DNA of 64,000 nucleotides from Escallonia rubra (Eukaryota; Streptophyta; Magnoliopsida; Escalloniales; Escalloniaceae), in NCBI GenBank assembly GCA_033065855.1, contig JAVXUO010002115.1, positions 186,001 to 250,000 of the forward strand. Direction: 5' to 3'. A program made the translations under genes and the position numbers. The notes beneath the pieces were generated by a model that worked only from the letters and a program-made list of their open reading frames with translations, did no database searches and was not told where the DNA came from. Positions 23,466 through 35,500 of this stretch are shown here, one piece after another. Position 1 is the first letter of the stretch. Each line of letters opens with the position of its first letter.

Positions 23466-24880
23466 CATTGGCTGGTATGTCTGCTCTTTTAAAAATTAAA
23501 ATCCAACACTAGCCATGGGTACGAACTGTTCTATATGCACAGTACTGGGTACCAACTTCAAGAAGAATTCCCTCTTAACTACATTCTAACCCTGCTACGA
23601 GGAAACCCAAGTAACCAGAGGCTAAACGAAGCACCTAACCCACATTACCCAAAATAAAAAGGGACCAAAAGTGCAGCCTAACTCGATTTAAAAGCCTGTG
23701 CATACTTCTCCACAGTGACACTTACTGATTCAAGTATGAATGGATGAAACCCTTGTAAGGGAAAGTGAGACAGCCTTAACACCAGTAGAGATTGATGGGG
23801 TCACAGCCACTTTTCTACTGCCAAAAATCTAGTGCAGGATCCTGCATATGAGCAGCTAGCTGCATTATGATGTCTTGTTGCCCTTCTTCTTTTGGAGTTT
23901 TTGGGCAAGTTACTCCTCACATTTTTCAACAAGGGAAGTGGCAGTAAATGATTATTTTACAGCACAAAATGCCAACACTCCAAGTCCCAAAAACATGGTC
24001 ATTGTGGAATCTCTCCCACATTCCAAAGAAATTTGACAAGGTTGAACAGAAAAGCGATGGAGGCGCCCAAGAAGTACACACAAGAAGGGAAAGAGATAGA
24101 GGCGCCCATGCTGAACTGTCTGCCTGCATTTCAACCACACAAAGTAGCCTCTTATTAGGCTTGTGGAATTAGGAAAAGGGAGGTCAATTATCATCACATA
24201 TATTTGTTAATATATTCATGAATAAAAGTAATTTTTATTGTCATTCCTAGCACTCTCTGTACATATTATTCTTCAACATATGGGAGTATTTTATTTTTTT
24301 GAAAACCAAGTAGACCCTTCATTCATCATTTAACATATTATTCTTCTTACCTGTATTGGGTTATATAAAAAGAAATTATTATAAAATAACTTTTTGAGCT
24401 TTGCACGATATTCTCACTTAATCTATATTTTATGCTTTTAATTGGAACACATAGGCCCCCGAGGTTCAAAAGGGTGTTATTGGCCCAAATCATTATTTCG
24501 AGCTGTCATGTGATATATATTAAGAGGGATAAAGTTCGGAAGACAACATAAAGCAGAGTTCAATTGACACGAAAATTGTAAAAGAAAATTCCTCTACTTA
24601 TCAGCAAAAACCGCTATTATTACGATGAGACTCGATGCAGTATAACTTCAATCATAGTCAAGATCTACTCGCCTTTCCCTCAAAATTTTAAGAAATTTGG
24701 CCCGTATAATTCATAGCAACGATTGAAAATATTAAATACTACCCATCACCGTCGACATTATCTTCAAAAAGTTGCCATATCGGTATTTTTGTCTACTGGT
24801 TGATTTAACTCTATGCATTGCCATGTTAACCAATTGAGAAACAAGTCTTAACTGTTGATATAAAAAAAAATAGTATCTAT
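23466..24880. other. Gene-poor region
   Basis: No coding frame or element is recognised. Small overlapping frames at 23926-24197 on both strands lack any family signature. Confidence 0.4.
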
Positions 24881-25439
24881 TTTGCTACCAAAATCATGTT
24901 TCAATCACTACCTACACCCGTTGCCACTGTTTCCCAACACCAAATATAACCATTATTGCTACCATTGAAGACACCACCATACTTATCATCACTTCAAATA
25001 TTGCCGCCACAACCACTGTCTCCATGGTGAGACTGAGACCACATGGATCTCTGATTCAACCGCATCGCCAACATTGCCACCCACAAGATCAACCCACAAC
25101 CTCTCCCAGATCATCATGGTCATGATGATAGAGGCGATATTGTGGTGCTAAGGGTTGAGAGCTCAATCAAGGTGGCAATGTTTTAAGTACGATGGGGACG
25201 TTTGTGGATATGCTAAACTTCCACTTTGTTTAGAACTAATTCTTGCAGGATCCGGATTCTAAATTGGGAATTGAATTCAAAAAAAAATTCATTTGAAACA
25301 AAGGAAATTTAGATCAAAGAATTCCTATTTTGTATTATGAAAATAGAGGAAACGAGAATGTAATAAATTCTTATACAATTATATCCTTGATTTACGATGA
25401 CCTACAAACTACGATAAGTGGTTTCACATAGTATTAATG

Positions 25440-26260
25440 GCAGCACATCGCGGTAATGTGTGAATAGTCTCAATGCAGATGCTGGTGTAACGACACATGT
25501 GGGGTGGTCAAGTGATGGTAACAATGATAGTGGTAATGGTGGTACTGATGGTGGTACAAGGGTACATTGCACTGGTGATAGTGGTGGTAATTGTGTTTTC
25601 CCATGGCACTAGCGATAGCGGACAACAACATCAGTGATGATAGTGGTGGCCCTAGTGCTAATGGTACCAGGTAGTCACCAGTGGTAATCTTAGTGATAGA
25701 AGTATAGGCGATGGTACTGGTGATGTGGTGATGTGGGGTGATGGTGGTGATTTGGCATCATCAACGGTGGTAGCGGTGTGGTCTAGCGATTTTAACATTG
25801 GTAGTGGTGGTGGTAGTATCCATGCATCACTAGTGGTATTTTGGTGATTGTAGTCATGGTGACGGCAAAAAAGACGGTAGTGGTGTGCTGGTAATGGTGA
25901 TGACCGTCATATTGATCACGACATTGTCGATGCAGTGGCACTAGTGGTGATGGCAATGACAACGACGGTGATAGCAATGACAATGCCGGGGATATCATCA
26001 TTGATGATGGTGGTGGTGATAGTAGTAGAGGTTTGGGCAGCAGATTGCGATCTATTGATGATAGTAATTATTGTGGTTGTGATGTAACACACTTCACAAA
26101 GGGGGTAATTGTAGTGGTGGTGTCGTGTTGTGTGGCGATTGTGGTGAGTGTAACCGTGTAGTGTTTGTGAGTATAGTGTAGTCCAGTTGTTGTGGGTGTA
26201 ACCGTCCTGTTCTAGTGGTAATTGTGACAGTAATGTAATGGTAGCAGCAAAGGTGGTGTG
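25440..26260. repeat. GTG/GAT-rich imperfect trinucleotide tract
   Basis: About 0.8 kb dominated by GGTGGT, GATGGT and GTGGTG words. The minus-strand open frame 25916-26296 (Thr/Ile/His-rich) is a by-product. A complementary CCACCA/CATCA-rich stretch occurs at about 24900-25060, so the two sides could pair. Confidence 0.7.
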
Positions 26261-26625
26261 GCGGTAGCGGCAACGATAACGATGTTGGGAGTTCATTGGT
26301 TGTAGAGATTCACGAAATAGTAAGATAGGGTAAATAATTATTTTTAGTTCAAATAAATGATAACCTGTGAAAATTCGACCATTTTGGCAGTAGCGGAAAC
26401 GATGATGATGTTGACGAGTTCATTGGTTGTAGAGATTCACAAAAGAGTAAAAATAATTATTTTTAGTTCAAGTAAATGAAAACCCGTGAAAATCCGATCA
26501 TTTTTGGCGGTAGAAGCAATGATGACGATGTTGACGAATTCATTGGTCGTAGAGATTCACGAAGAGTAAAATATGGTAAATATTTGTTTTTAGTAAACCC
26601 GTGAAAATCATATCATTTTTTTTGT
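26256..26625 (+). repeat. Three tandem units of about 120-127 bases
   Basis: The word TTCATTGGTTGTAGAGATTC (one mismatch in the third) starts at 26292, 26419 and 26539; each unit also has AATAATTATTTTTAGTTCAA-like and CCCGTGAAAATC-like words. The third unit is shortened. Confidence 0.8.
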
Positions 26626-26639
26626 TGGATTTTACACTA

Positions 26640-28116
26640 CAGAAAAAAATTTAGTCAGATCCCACGAAACCGACTCCAATGCCTTTTTTTTTGTTGATAT
26701 ATTCAAATAACAAATCAAAGTGTTGGAATTAATCCATCAATTCTTTGGTTCCAAAATGTAAATGTTTTTGATATATGAATGACACAATTTGGGCCGAATT
26801 CCTACTATTGAAACATTAAGAAGTTATGTACTCCAATCAAAACTCAAAACTGTAGAGAGTTCAGTGAGTTTAACGTGGAAATCTCAATTGTACTTTAGCC
26901 AAAAATTGTATTCCCCAGTCACACCAAGTCATTAGTCATGACTTATTCTATATATTAGATTGAAACTAACTTTCCTTTTTCTTGTCAATATTATTGTTGT
27001 GCGAAGTGTACCCCACACACAGGCCAAGCAGAACTACCTCACCTTATTGTGGCTAAAAAGACTTAAACCCAAGCTCTTGAAGCCAAAAAAAATCTAGCCT
27101 TCAATCACTTAGCTAAGCACCTTGGCGGTGAACAAACACCGCATGATTCCGGATTAAATGTCCTGATCAACACGATAAGTTGGGACTAGGATCCTCTACT
27201 GTACAACATTGAAGTAAAATGTACAACAACAACAACAACAAAAAATATCACTATAAATTTTAAAAACAACATCAAAATATTTTTAGCGAAAATTTTTAAT
27301 CGCTAAAACTATTACAGTATTCTTACTGTACAGCAGCAGAGTAGACGGCGCTTGTCTATGAAAAGTCTAAATGTCTTCCTAAAAAAATGATATAGTTAAG
27401 GTGGGCCTAAATGGCAATCGTTATCAATCACGATCATTACAGGGGAAAATTAAAGAAAAATTTCGTGTTCGTAAACAATACGCACCAAGTATTTGCCAAG
27501 AAGGGACCCTAAAAGGTCCCCAGATTGGACTATCAAAATTATCCCATTTATAGAACTGTGCTAATCATTAGCGCAAGTATAAGTGGTTGGATAGACTTTT
27601 CCCCACAAAATATTTATAATATTCTATGGGTAGTCGGCAGTGGGCAACTAATAAGATACCGTAATGAGCCTTTGTTTTAGGTACACTCTAGCTATATATA
27701 AATATAATGAAACTTAAAAAAAAACTTTGTCGATAAAAATGACGCTCGGACATTTTATAAGTGAAGTGTGAACGTTAAATTTTAAAATAAAATCTTTACC
27801 CTTACAAGAGATCATGTAACTTCAATTGGATCTGTCAATTCAGACTCTGAGTTAGACGTGATCATAATTTTCTTATTGCATATATACTTCTAGGCACTTT
27901 TGTTTCTTTAGCATTGGTTTCCATGTTCTTTCCTTTTTTTATTTTTATATATCTTTTCTCGGTTAGTCGATCTAATTTGTATAGGGCTAAAATTTATTAT
28001 ATTAAATAATTTATACAATTTATCGGAAGGGAAAAATAGAGGGCCTAACTTTTTCATTAATTTAAGTGTATATACAGGGGAACAAGTTTTGGCCGCTACT
28101 CGGATTGTAGCAATCT
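26640..28116. other. Gene-poor AT-rich region
   Basis: No gene is recognised. A short imperfect palindrome around TTTTAGCGAAAATTTTTAATCGCTAAAA (positions near 27280-27310) may be a remnant of the MITE family seen at 28117-28285. Confidence 0.4.
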
Positions 28117-28285
28117 TCCTCAAATCCTATATATATTGACAATGAATAGTCGTTAAATATCTTTAGTGATTTTTCTGTTAACAGTTTCAGCGATAATTCT
28201 TAACAGTATTTTTTAACGCCTATAACTAAAAGTTATTAAAAATATTTAACAATAATAAATTGTCGTCACACCGGATGTATAAGAA
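28117..28285. mobile_element. Palindromic MITE, copy 2
   Basis: Contains GACAATGAATAGTCGTTAAAT on the left and AATAATAAATTGTCGTCAC on the right, around a centre of AGCGATAATTCTTAAC and ACTAAAAGTTATTAAAA. Same order as in the other copies. Confidence 0.55.
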
Positions 28286-28644
28286 ACAATACTTCGACTC
28301 GGACAGCGGTCAATTTTTTTTCATAACAGATCAAACTGGTAGACCATGCTAGCTGTAAGGGGGCTGATTTGGTAGCAAGATATTTAACAAGATGATGACA
28401 AGCCTCTGGCCAGTTTGGTATGTGAGTGAATGGCTGTACTTTCAAAGCAATCAACGCGTTACAAGTTCATAGCCTTTCCATCAGAAGTTGCATATCTGAT
28501 CTAGTCTGGTCTAGAGACAAGAATTTGCTACTGCATATGTCTACATCTAATTTATATCTGATTTTTTTTTTCTACAAACCAGATTATCAAAGCAGGGGCA
28601 CATCTACGGTAGGTTTCAATTCATCCGACAAATAGACTCACAAA

Positions 28645-28870
28645 AAAGAAAAAAATTGACTGTTACTCCGGTTGAAAAAATCTTTCTCGTACTCCCTATA
28701 TAACGACAATCAATCGTTTCTAAATATTTCTAGTAACTTTATTTAGTGACGCTAAAAAAATGTTGCTAATAACTATCGCTGAAAGTGTTAGAAGAAAAGT
28801 CACTAGAAATATTTATCGACTATTAATTATCACTGTATACAAAATTGATTTTTTTTTTTATAACCCGAAT
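28645..28870. mobile_element. Palindromic MITE, copy 3
   Basis: The longest copy. Outer ends pair as ACTCCGGTTGAAAAAATC against ACTCCTATTCGGGTTATAAA (reverse complement of the right end), enclosing ATATAACGACAATCAATCG and CGACTATTAATTATCACTGT. No open frame. Confidence 0.6.
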
Positions 28871-29099
28871 AGGAGTGAAAGTTTGTTTCACAGAAAATGA
28901 GCTTAACCGCCGTTGAAAACATCCTATTGTTCATGAATCAACTTGTGAAAGTCCCTTGCAGCTTATTTTTTTTATTGTATTGGGCAGCCTTACTACACAA
29001 CACAATGATCCTCCAAAACTAATAACCAGAAAAAAAGTGTGAATAGTCCCTCTTTGCCACTGGCATTTCCTTTATAAGATGGGTAATTATTGCAGTCAA

Positions 29100-29576
29100 C
29101 ATACACACAGACACACACTACACAGCAAAGAGAAAGAAAAAGCAAAGAAACAGAAAAAGGTTACTATTATTTATAAATTGACAGTTTGAGCTTGGTGACC
29201 AAGGAGGCCTGTGCAAAGCTTCTCAGAAACCCCCAAAAAAGTACTCTCCCTCACTGCCTTCAACATTTCATTATTTGACAGACGTCTCTTCAGTGTTAAG
29301 AGAGGGAGAGAGAGAGAGTACTGGTACTTCACAAAACCCCAAGCTGGCCATGGCCCAATGTCAGATGTCTAATTTACACCATACCACCACCACCACCACC
29401 TTCCCCTAACTCAAACACAACACACATACCAAACTTAACCATTCTAACTTTCTTTTTTTCATCTCTCCCCTCCTAAATGGTACTGCTATATATAATTATT
29501 ATCACTCCCTCACTTTACTCTCTCTCATGTACTTGACCAGCACAAGACCGTCATGAATGAGCTCTAGGCACCACAC
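29100..29576 (+). promoter_or_regulatory. Promoter and 5' UTR of the SPL gene (approximate)
   Basis: A TATATATAA word at about 29487-29495, a GA-repeat near 29305-29320 and a CCA-repeat near 29385-29402 lie before the start codon. Which TATA-like word is used is not certain; a start as close as 29520 would leave a short leader, while SPL leaders are often longer. Confidence 0.35.
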
Positions 29577-32500
29577 ATGCAGATGGGTTCTACCAACTCG
29601 TCCGAGTCACTCAATGGGCTGAAGTTTGGCAAGAAAATCTACTTTGAGGATGTGGGTATTGGAGTTCCGGCCAAATCTGGTGGTGGGTCGTCGTCGGCAG
29701 GCGGAGGTGGCGGGGTGCCGCCGCTGACGCCGCCCAAGAAGGTGAGGGTTGGGGTGGTGCAGGGTGTGCAGCCGCCTAGGTGTCAGGTTGAAGGGTGCAA
29801 AGCAGATCTAAGTGATGCCAAGGCCTACTATTCAAGGCATAAAGTTTGTGGTATGCACTCCAAGTCCCCTAAGGTCATTGTTGCTGGTCTTGAGCAGAGG
29901 TTCTGCCAGCAGTGCAGCAGGTCAGCTTGCCCTTTTTTTAGTTCTTAAATGTGTGTTATTTAATGTGTTGTTTACATTTTTATAGTCACATGCGCACAAC
30001 TATATTTGTTAATTATGCAAGTTGGAAACTTGTTGCTTGTGTCTAGATGCTTGATATACTTTCTTGTTTGTTTGTATAAGTATGTTATTCTTTTGTGTTT
30101 TTATTTGGATCTTTTAGGTGGTGTGAGTTTTGTTGTGTTTGGTGGTTGGAAATAAAATGTTTGCCTACTTCAACTTAGTTTTTGTAATTGGGGACTTGCT
30201 GCATTTTTTGATAGTGCTGTTCGTGGGATAACTTACTGGTGTTGTGCCATTTGGTTGATATCTTGTTGATGAATTGTTTGTTTTTAATGGAACTGGTACA
30301 ACTTAGTCTTTGTTTATTGATTTAGAACATTATTTGGTTAAACATGATTTCACTAGGTAAAACTACACTATTGACATGTTGGTATGAGGTTTTCATGTAG
30401 ACCCCATTGTGGACTCCCTAAGCATAGTAGCCTACAGAAAGAATATTTGCTAGAGTGGACATGTTTGTATTTAGTTTCGGATGGTGAACACGAATGCGTG
30501 TTTCGCTTCATAGTGTGCGAGAAGATTCAAGAACATACTTGCAAAGATTGCGTTTATGTACAACTGTTTGGAATAGAAGTATTGCTATGAGAGCAACAAA
30601 GTAATACCTGAGATAGTCTGAGGTACACCCCGAGAAATGGTTAAATTGAACTAGAGACGATGGCCCCTCCCAACCTATATGAGGCGGCAGGGATACAAGT
30701 GTAGCCGCAGTCCCTGAATTTTCGCATGTATTCAATTTTTTTTTTTTGAAGTTTGTTTCCTTCTTTTTGATAGTTTTGTAAAGTGCAACAATAAATCTTA
30801 TTTATAGCGTATGGCGATGTTTTGGCTTTAAATTAGTAAAAGGTTATCCTAGTGTACAAGGCTCATGCAATTGCGATGTTCTGGGAGAGTAAGATGTAGG
30901 CAGCCTTACCCTGCTATATGAAGGAGACGGTAAACCTGCACCAGAGATTGAAATGCAAAAAGAGTCGGAAGCTTTGCATGTGTATTATAATCATTCAGAA
31001 GTTTCATTTTGCACGTGATATTACTATAACATTTCATTATCATAAAAAGAATTTGCTATGTTTCCCTTGCGGAATGGTTTTGAAGATTTTCTGATAAGCA
31101 GATTTACTTGGTGGATAATTTTTATAAGCATTTACAGCGAAGATGTGGATTTTGGGCGGATGGGATATAAAAATGTAATCATTTCTCATATAAGGAAAGA
31201 TAATTGTAAGGGAGGGTGCACTCTTTTTTATTATGTCGTTTATGGTGGGTGATGGTTTGAGGTTTAGATTCTGAAAGAACTTCTAGAATTGGGAAGCAAC
31301 TTGGACTAGCGCTATATTGGGACGAAGGCGCTATATTTTTCTGAGTTGGTGTCCCCTTTGCAAGTGGGCATGTTGGTATCCTCTGTTGTGGACAATTACA
31401 TGACTAGAAGGTGGAGATGGCGGTGCCTGCTTCCATGGGGCGCTGTTTACTAAATTACGTAGCTCTAGTGTATGAGGTGACAGTGAGGATAAGCTATAAT
31501 AAAAATGGGTAGCTGCTTCTTCGTGAATTTTTCATTTTATCAGATCTCTGAAGATTCAGCAACTCATTTCTCTTGGAAGCCTTAACGAAAGTAGCTTTCA
31601 TTTTTTCTTTGCTTTGGAGGAGCTACGTTGGAGTAATCTATCCAAAACTAAGGAAAAAAATGGCTTCGAGGCATGTTGTAAACGCATTCCTCAAGTTTGT
31701 ATAACGCCACCAGAAAAAAGGCATGCATGCGTTGCCAGCAAAACCCTCCAAGATACAATGGAGCACAAAAGTGAGCAGTGTTTGCACAAACATGAACAGC
31801 CCACAGATGTGTGCATGGGTTTTTGGATAATGTTTTTGCAAGAGAAAATTCTGCTGAAGTTTGGCATTGCAAAAGATTTGCAGTAGGTAAAATGAATGGT
31901 GAGCAAGAAATTTGGATGTCTAAAGTTCCAGAAATCTCAAGTGTTTGGATCTTTCTATAAAGCACCGGTGGCCGTTGTATTGGGTTGCATCCTTTCGCTA
32001 TGCACCCTATCATTTTGGACAGCTGGATTAAATCTTATAGATTTAACAGTCCAGATTTATTGATCGTTACTGTCGGGCATTGAGCTAACTATCCGTCGCC
32101 AATGATTGGGTTTAGCCCAAATTGGTGCAATCCTTCAATCACAACCCCTCCAAAATAAACGGCCCCGATTTGATCACAAAAACCTTAAGGCATCCAATCG
32201 TGTCTCACAACAACGCGCATGTGCAAAGCCTGTCGTCACATTGCACCTCTCAGCCCATTGCGCGTGCATGTTATCCTTGCTTGTGTGGTGTGAACTTGAT
32301 GCACTTACCTTAGCCACATAAGTAGTTAAGTAAGCGTGGCTTCTTTATATAAACCCACCTACTTTTCCATTCTCTCCAGTGTCCAGTGCTGGATTCAAGC
32401 TTTCACAAGCTTATCGCGTCTTCACTTCCTTACTTCTCATCATATTTGACACAACCAATGGTCCCCAAAACGAACACAATTTGGCACATTATTTGGAAAA

Positions 32501-35500
32501 ACATCAACAAGTTAGATATAGGAGTGTTTTCACTGGGGATAAAGTGAGAATAAGTACCAAAGTATATGTTAACTGCCTAACTGTTGTTCAATGTACTAGT
32601 TCGTTGGCACGAGCTGGGAACTTCTTCCTCTTGATTCGCTATGGCTCAATAGAGCTGAAAATCTTACTTAGTCATTGCGGAGTCACGTTGGTGATGCCTA
32701 GTGAGGTCTACAGGAATATATCCCCTAGGCCCTGGTTTGAGAGTTGGGAGGTCCATAAATAGGTGAATTTATTCATGTTTCTTTGGGCGGAAAAGGTTTA
32801 TCCCAGTTCAATGGGTCAGCTCATATTCTTGGGATAGTGGTATATGTATTTTCTTAAATTTCTTATTGCAAAGAAGATTAATCTCACTGGGGCAAACTGT
32901 ATTCGTGGGGAAAACTTGTTAGACCCAAATACATGAGAGTTGCGAGGATGGTAGTTGCCCTTATTTAAAGTTTAATTAAATAGACAATGTAACTAACATA
33001 AGCTTGTTAAATAGATGCTTGAATTAGTGCTTTGCTTTTGCTCGGCTGCAAAAGAGGAACTGTTAACTTCCAATTCTGAAGGCGGGGCTAACTTTTTGTG
33101 GCGACTTCCCACTTTGTAGAGTCTATTTTCCTATTTAACTTTCACCTGAGGAAATCTTATGAGGATGCAATAGTAATGCTTGAAATTATGGTTATTGATT
33201 TGCTATGCACCCTGTTCAGTGTTCATTACTGAAGTCTACACGCAACGTTTGCTCATAATGCTTCTGAAGCTTTTAACTCTGGTTAAATATTACGACCAAA
33301 ATCCCGCAACCACCCTACAAATGTTGTATTGCCATTGGCACCAGTGCCATCTATCATACAACACCAACTACCATGGGAATGACCACCTGCGCAGCCTCTT
33401 GGGTAACTGTGTCACCAGTATACTGTAATACTGATTAATCGACATTTGATATAAAGGTAATCCCAAGGAAGAACGCATGCCATTTTTGAGTTCAAATACG
33501 GTAGCAAGCGATATAGGTTGCTCCAATAATGTCTAAAGGAACTTATAACTGATGCACTGAGAACTTGTCATTACTATTGTGCTTCCATTATTTCAATTAG
33601 TCCTTCAGTTCCCTTGGCAGACATTCCCGACTTACATCCTGAATTATCCGTCGAGAATCCGGGTTAAACGAAGGCAAATCTACACTGAGATGGTAGCTTA
33701 TCACACCAAAATATCCTAATAAAACCTTCTGCGACGATGATCACAGACCTCAAATGATGTGCTACTGAAGAAGTTCTTCCAGGCACTGCTTAAATTATCC
33801 AAAGCCGATAGCACGTGTTATGCTTCGAAAAATTCCAGCCCTGAACCTCTATTATGCCTCCCAACCACCTCCTTTTTCCAAAGCGAGTTGGGCTCCCTAG
33901 TTAATTCCAGAAGAGCCTGATTGCACAGACAGAAGTTTTTCTCAAACCATTACTAGTTTGATAGGAAGCATTCTTCCAACCTACCAAATGATTTTTGATT
34001 AAGTCATCATTAGCTTCAAAAGGAAGTCTCCCGTAATCTTGTCAATCTTGGGAATGACCAAATGTGGGTTGGAACAATGGATGTAAAGTATACAGGAGTG
34101 AGGCTTTCCTTCCTTAGAGAGAGTGTGCTTATTCCACCACGTGACCCTCCTCTCAAATATTTTTGCCACTGGATCCCTTGTTGCCGTCAACTTGACCTTG
34201 CAATCGAAGTGAGGTCATAGTAAGTCCAAAAAAGGAGAGAAGAAACTAACTTCATAATGTAAAATTTAAAGAACCATGATCCTCCAGATTCCCCACTGGA
34301 TTTAGTTCCCACTTCTGAATATTGCTATCTGCATGAGAAGGTTTCATGCTGCCATGATGACACTGAAAAAATGTAGTTTCCAAGCCCTTGACCAACCCAG
34401 TATTCATTTGGTAAGTCAACTAAATGTTGAGGGTTCACACACTGCCATGATTGTTCCCTTGGGCAACGGTTAACCATGGCAGATCTTGCAAGCTACCCGT
34501 GCATCTAAGCCCTTGATCAACCCAGTATTCATTTTGAGTTGGCACTTGGCAGAGTTGCACTTTGCCACAGACTTCTTTGTTACGTTTTTTCAAGTCAGAC
34601 TTAAATAGCACATCTTCTAAGTGAGCGCATAAGAAGAAGTGTCCATAGACCTATCTACCCCATGTAAATGGCCTGTCCTCAAGCAGAAGATCTAGTAATG
34701 CCTCATCAACGGAATTCGGTGAATCTCTCGTAGCGATTGAGGCCACTAACACTGCCTCTGTTACGCACTTTTAACCACCGCTAACCATTTCATAACTCCT
34801 TTATGAGGACGTCATCCAGAGGGCCATACACTAGTGCCTCATCAATGGAATTCTGTGAATCTCTCGTAGCAATGAAGGCCACTAACATTGCGTTCCGCAA
34901 CCAAGATAGCAATGTTTAAGTCCTTGCAAATAAACCCTTTAACACCGCTAACCATTCCATAACTCCTCTATGAGGACATTATCCAGAGGGCTGTACACTA
35001 GAGAACTACCAGAAATGGTTGTCATCAATATTATTTAATAAGCCACTTAAAACATCATCATGAATTTGTTTTGAGGACCTTTTTGGATGGAAGCTATCCA
35101 TCAAAAGAACAAAAGAAAAACTTGTCAGCCAAGTAGGTAGGTAGTTCAAATTAATCGTCATCATTATCCAAGCCTTTGTTCTTCACTATTTGGGCTTAAT
35201 AGATGATACCTTTTTATCCATTCACCTCTGTCAAAGCACATGTTTTCCGATAAGTTCCTTGCAATCAAGTCTTTTCTCATTATCCCCAAGTTATCCTCGG
35301 TCTACCCCAACATTTTTCTTACCCCATAACTTGGTAGAAATCATTTTTTTTACAAAGGCCTCCCTTGCATATGGTCAAATTATCTCAAGCAATGTTCCCT
35401 TAGCTTTTCCTCAATTGCCGCCTCCTCCGCTTTGTTGTGAATATCCTCATTTCTTATTCTGTCTCTTCTTGTCTGGCCAATATCCGCATCTATTTGTATT

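Noticed and set aside
31614-32762. Open frames of 90-127 residues in SPL intron 1 as an internal gene
   Set aside because: They overlap on both strands, lack any family pattern and have no splice or promoter context.
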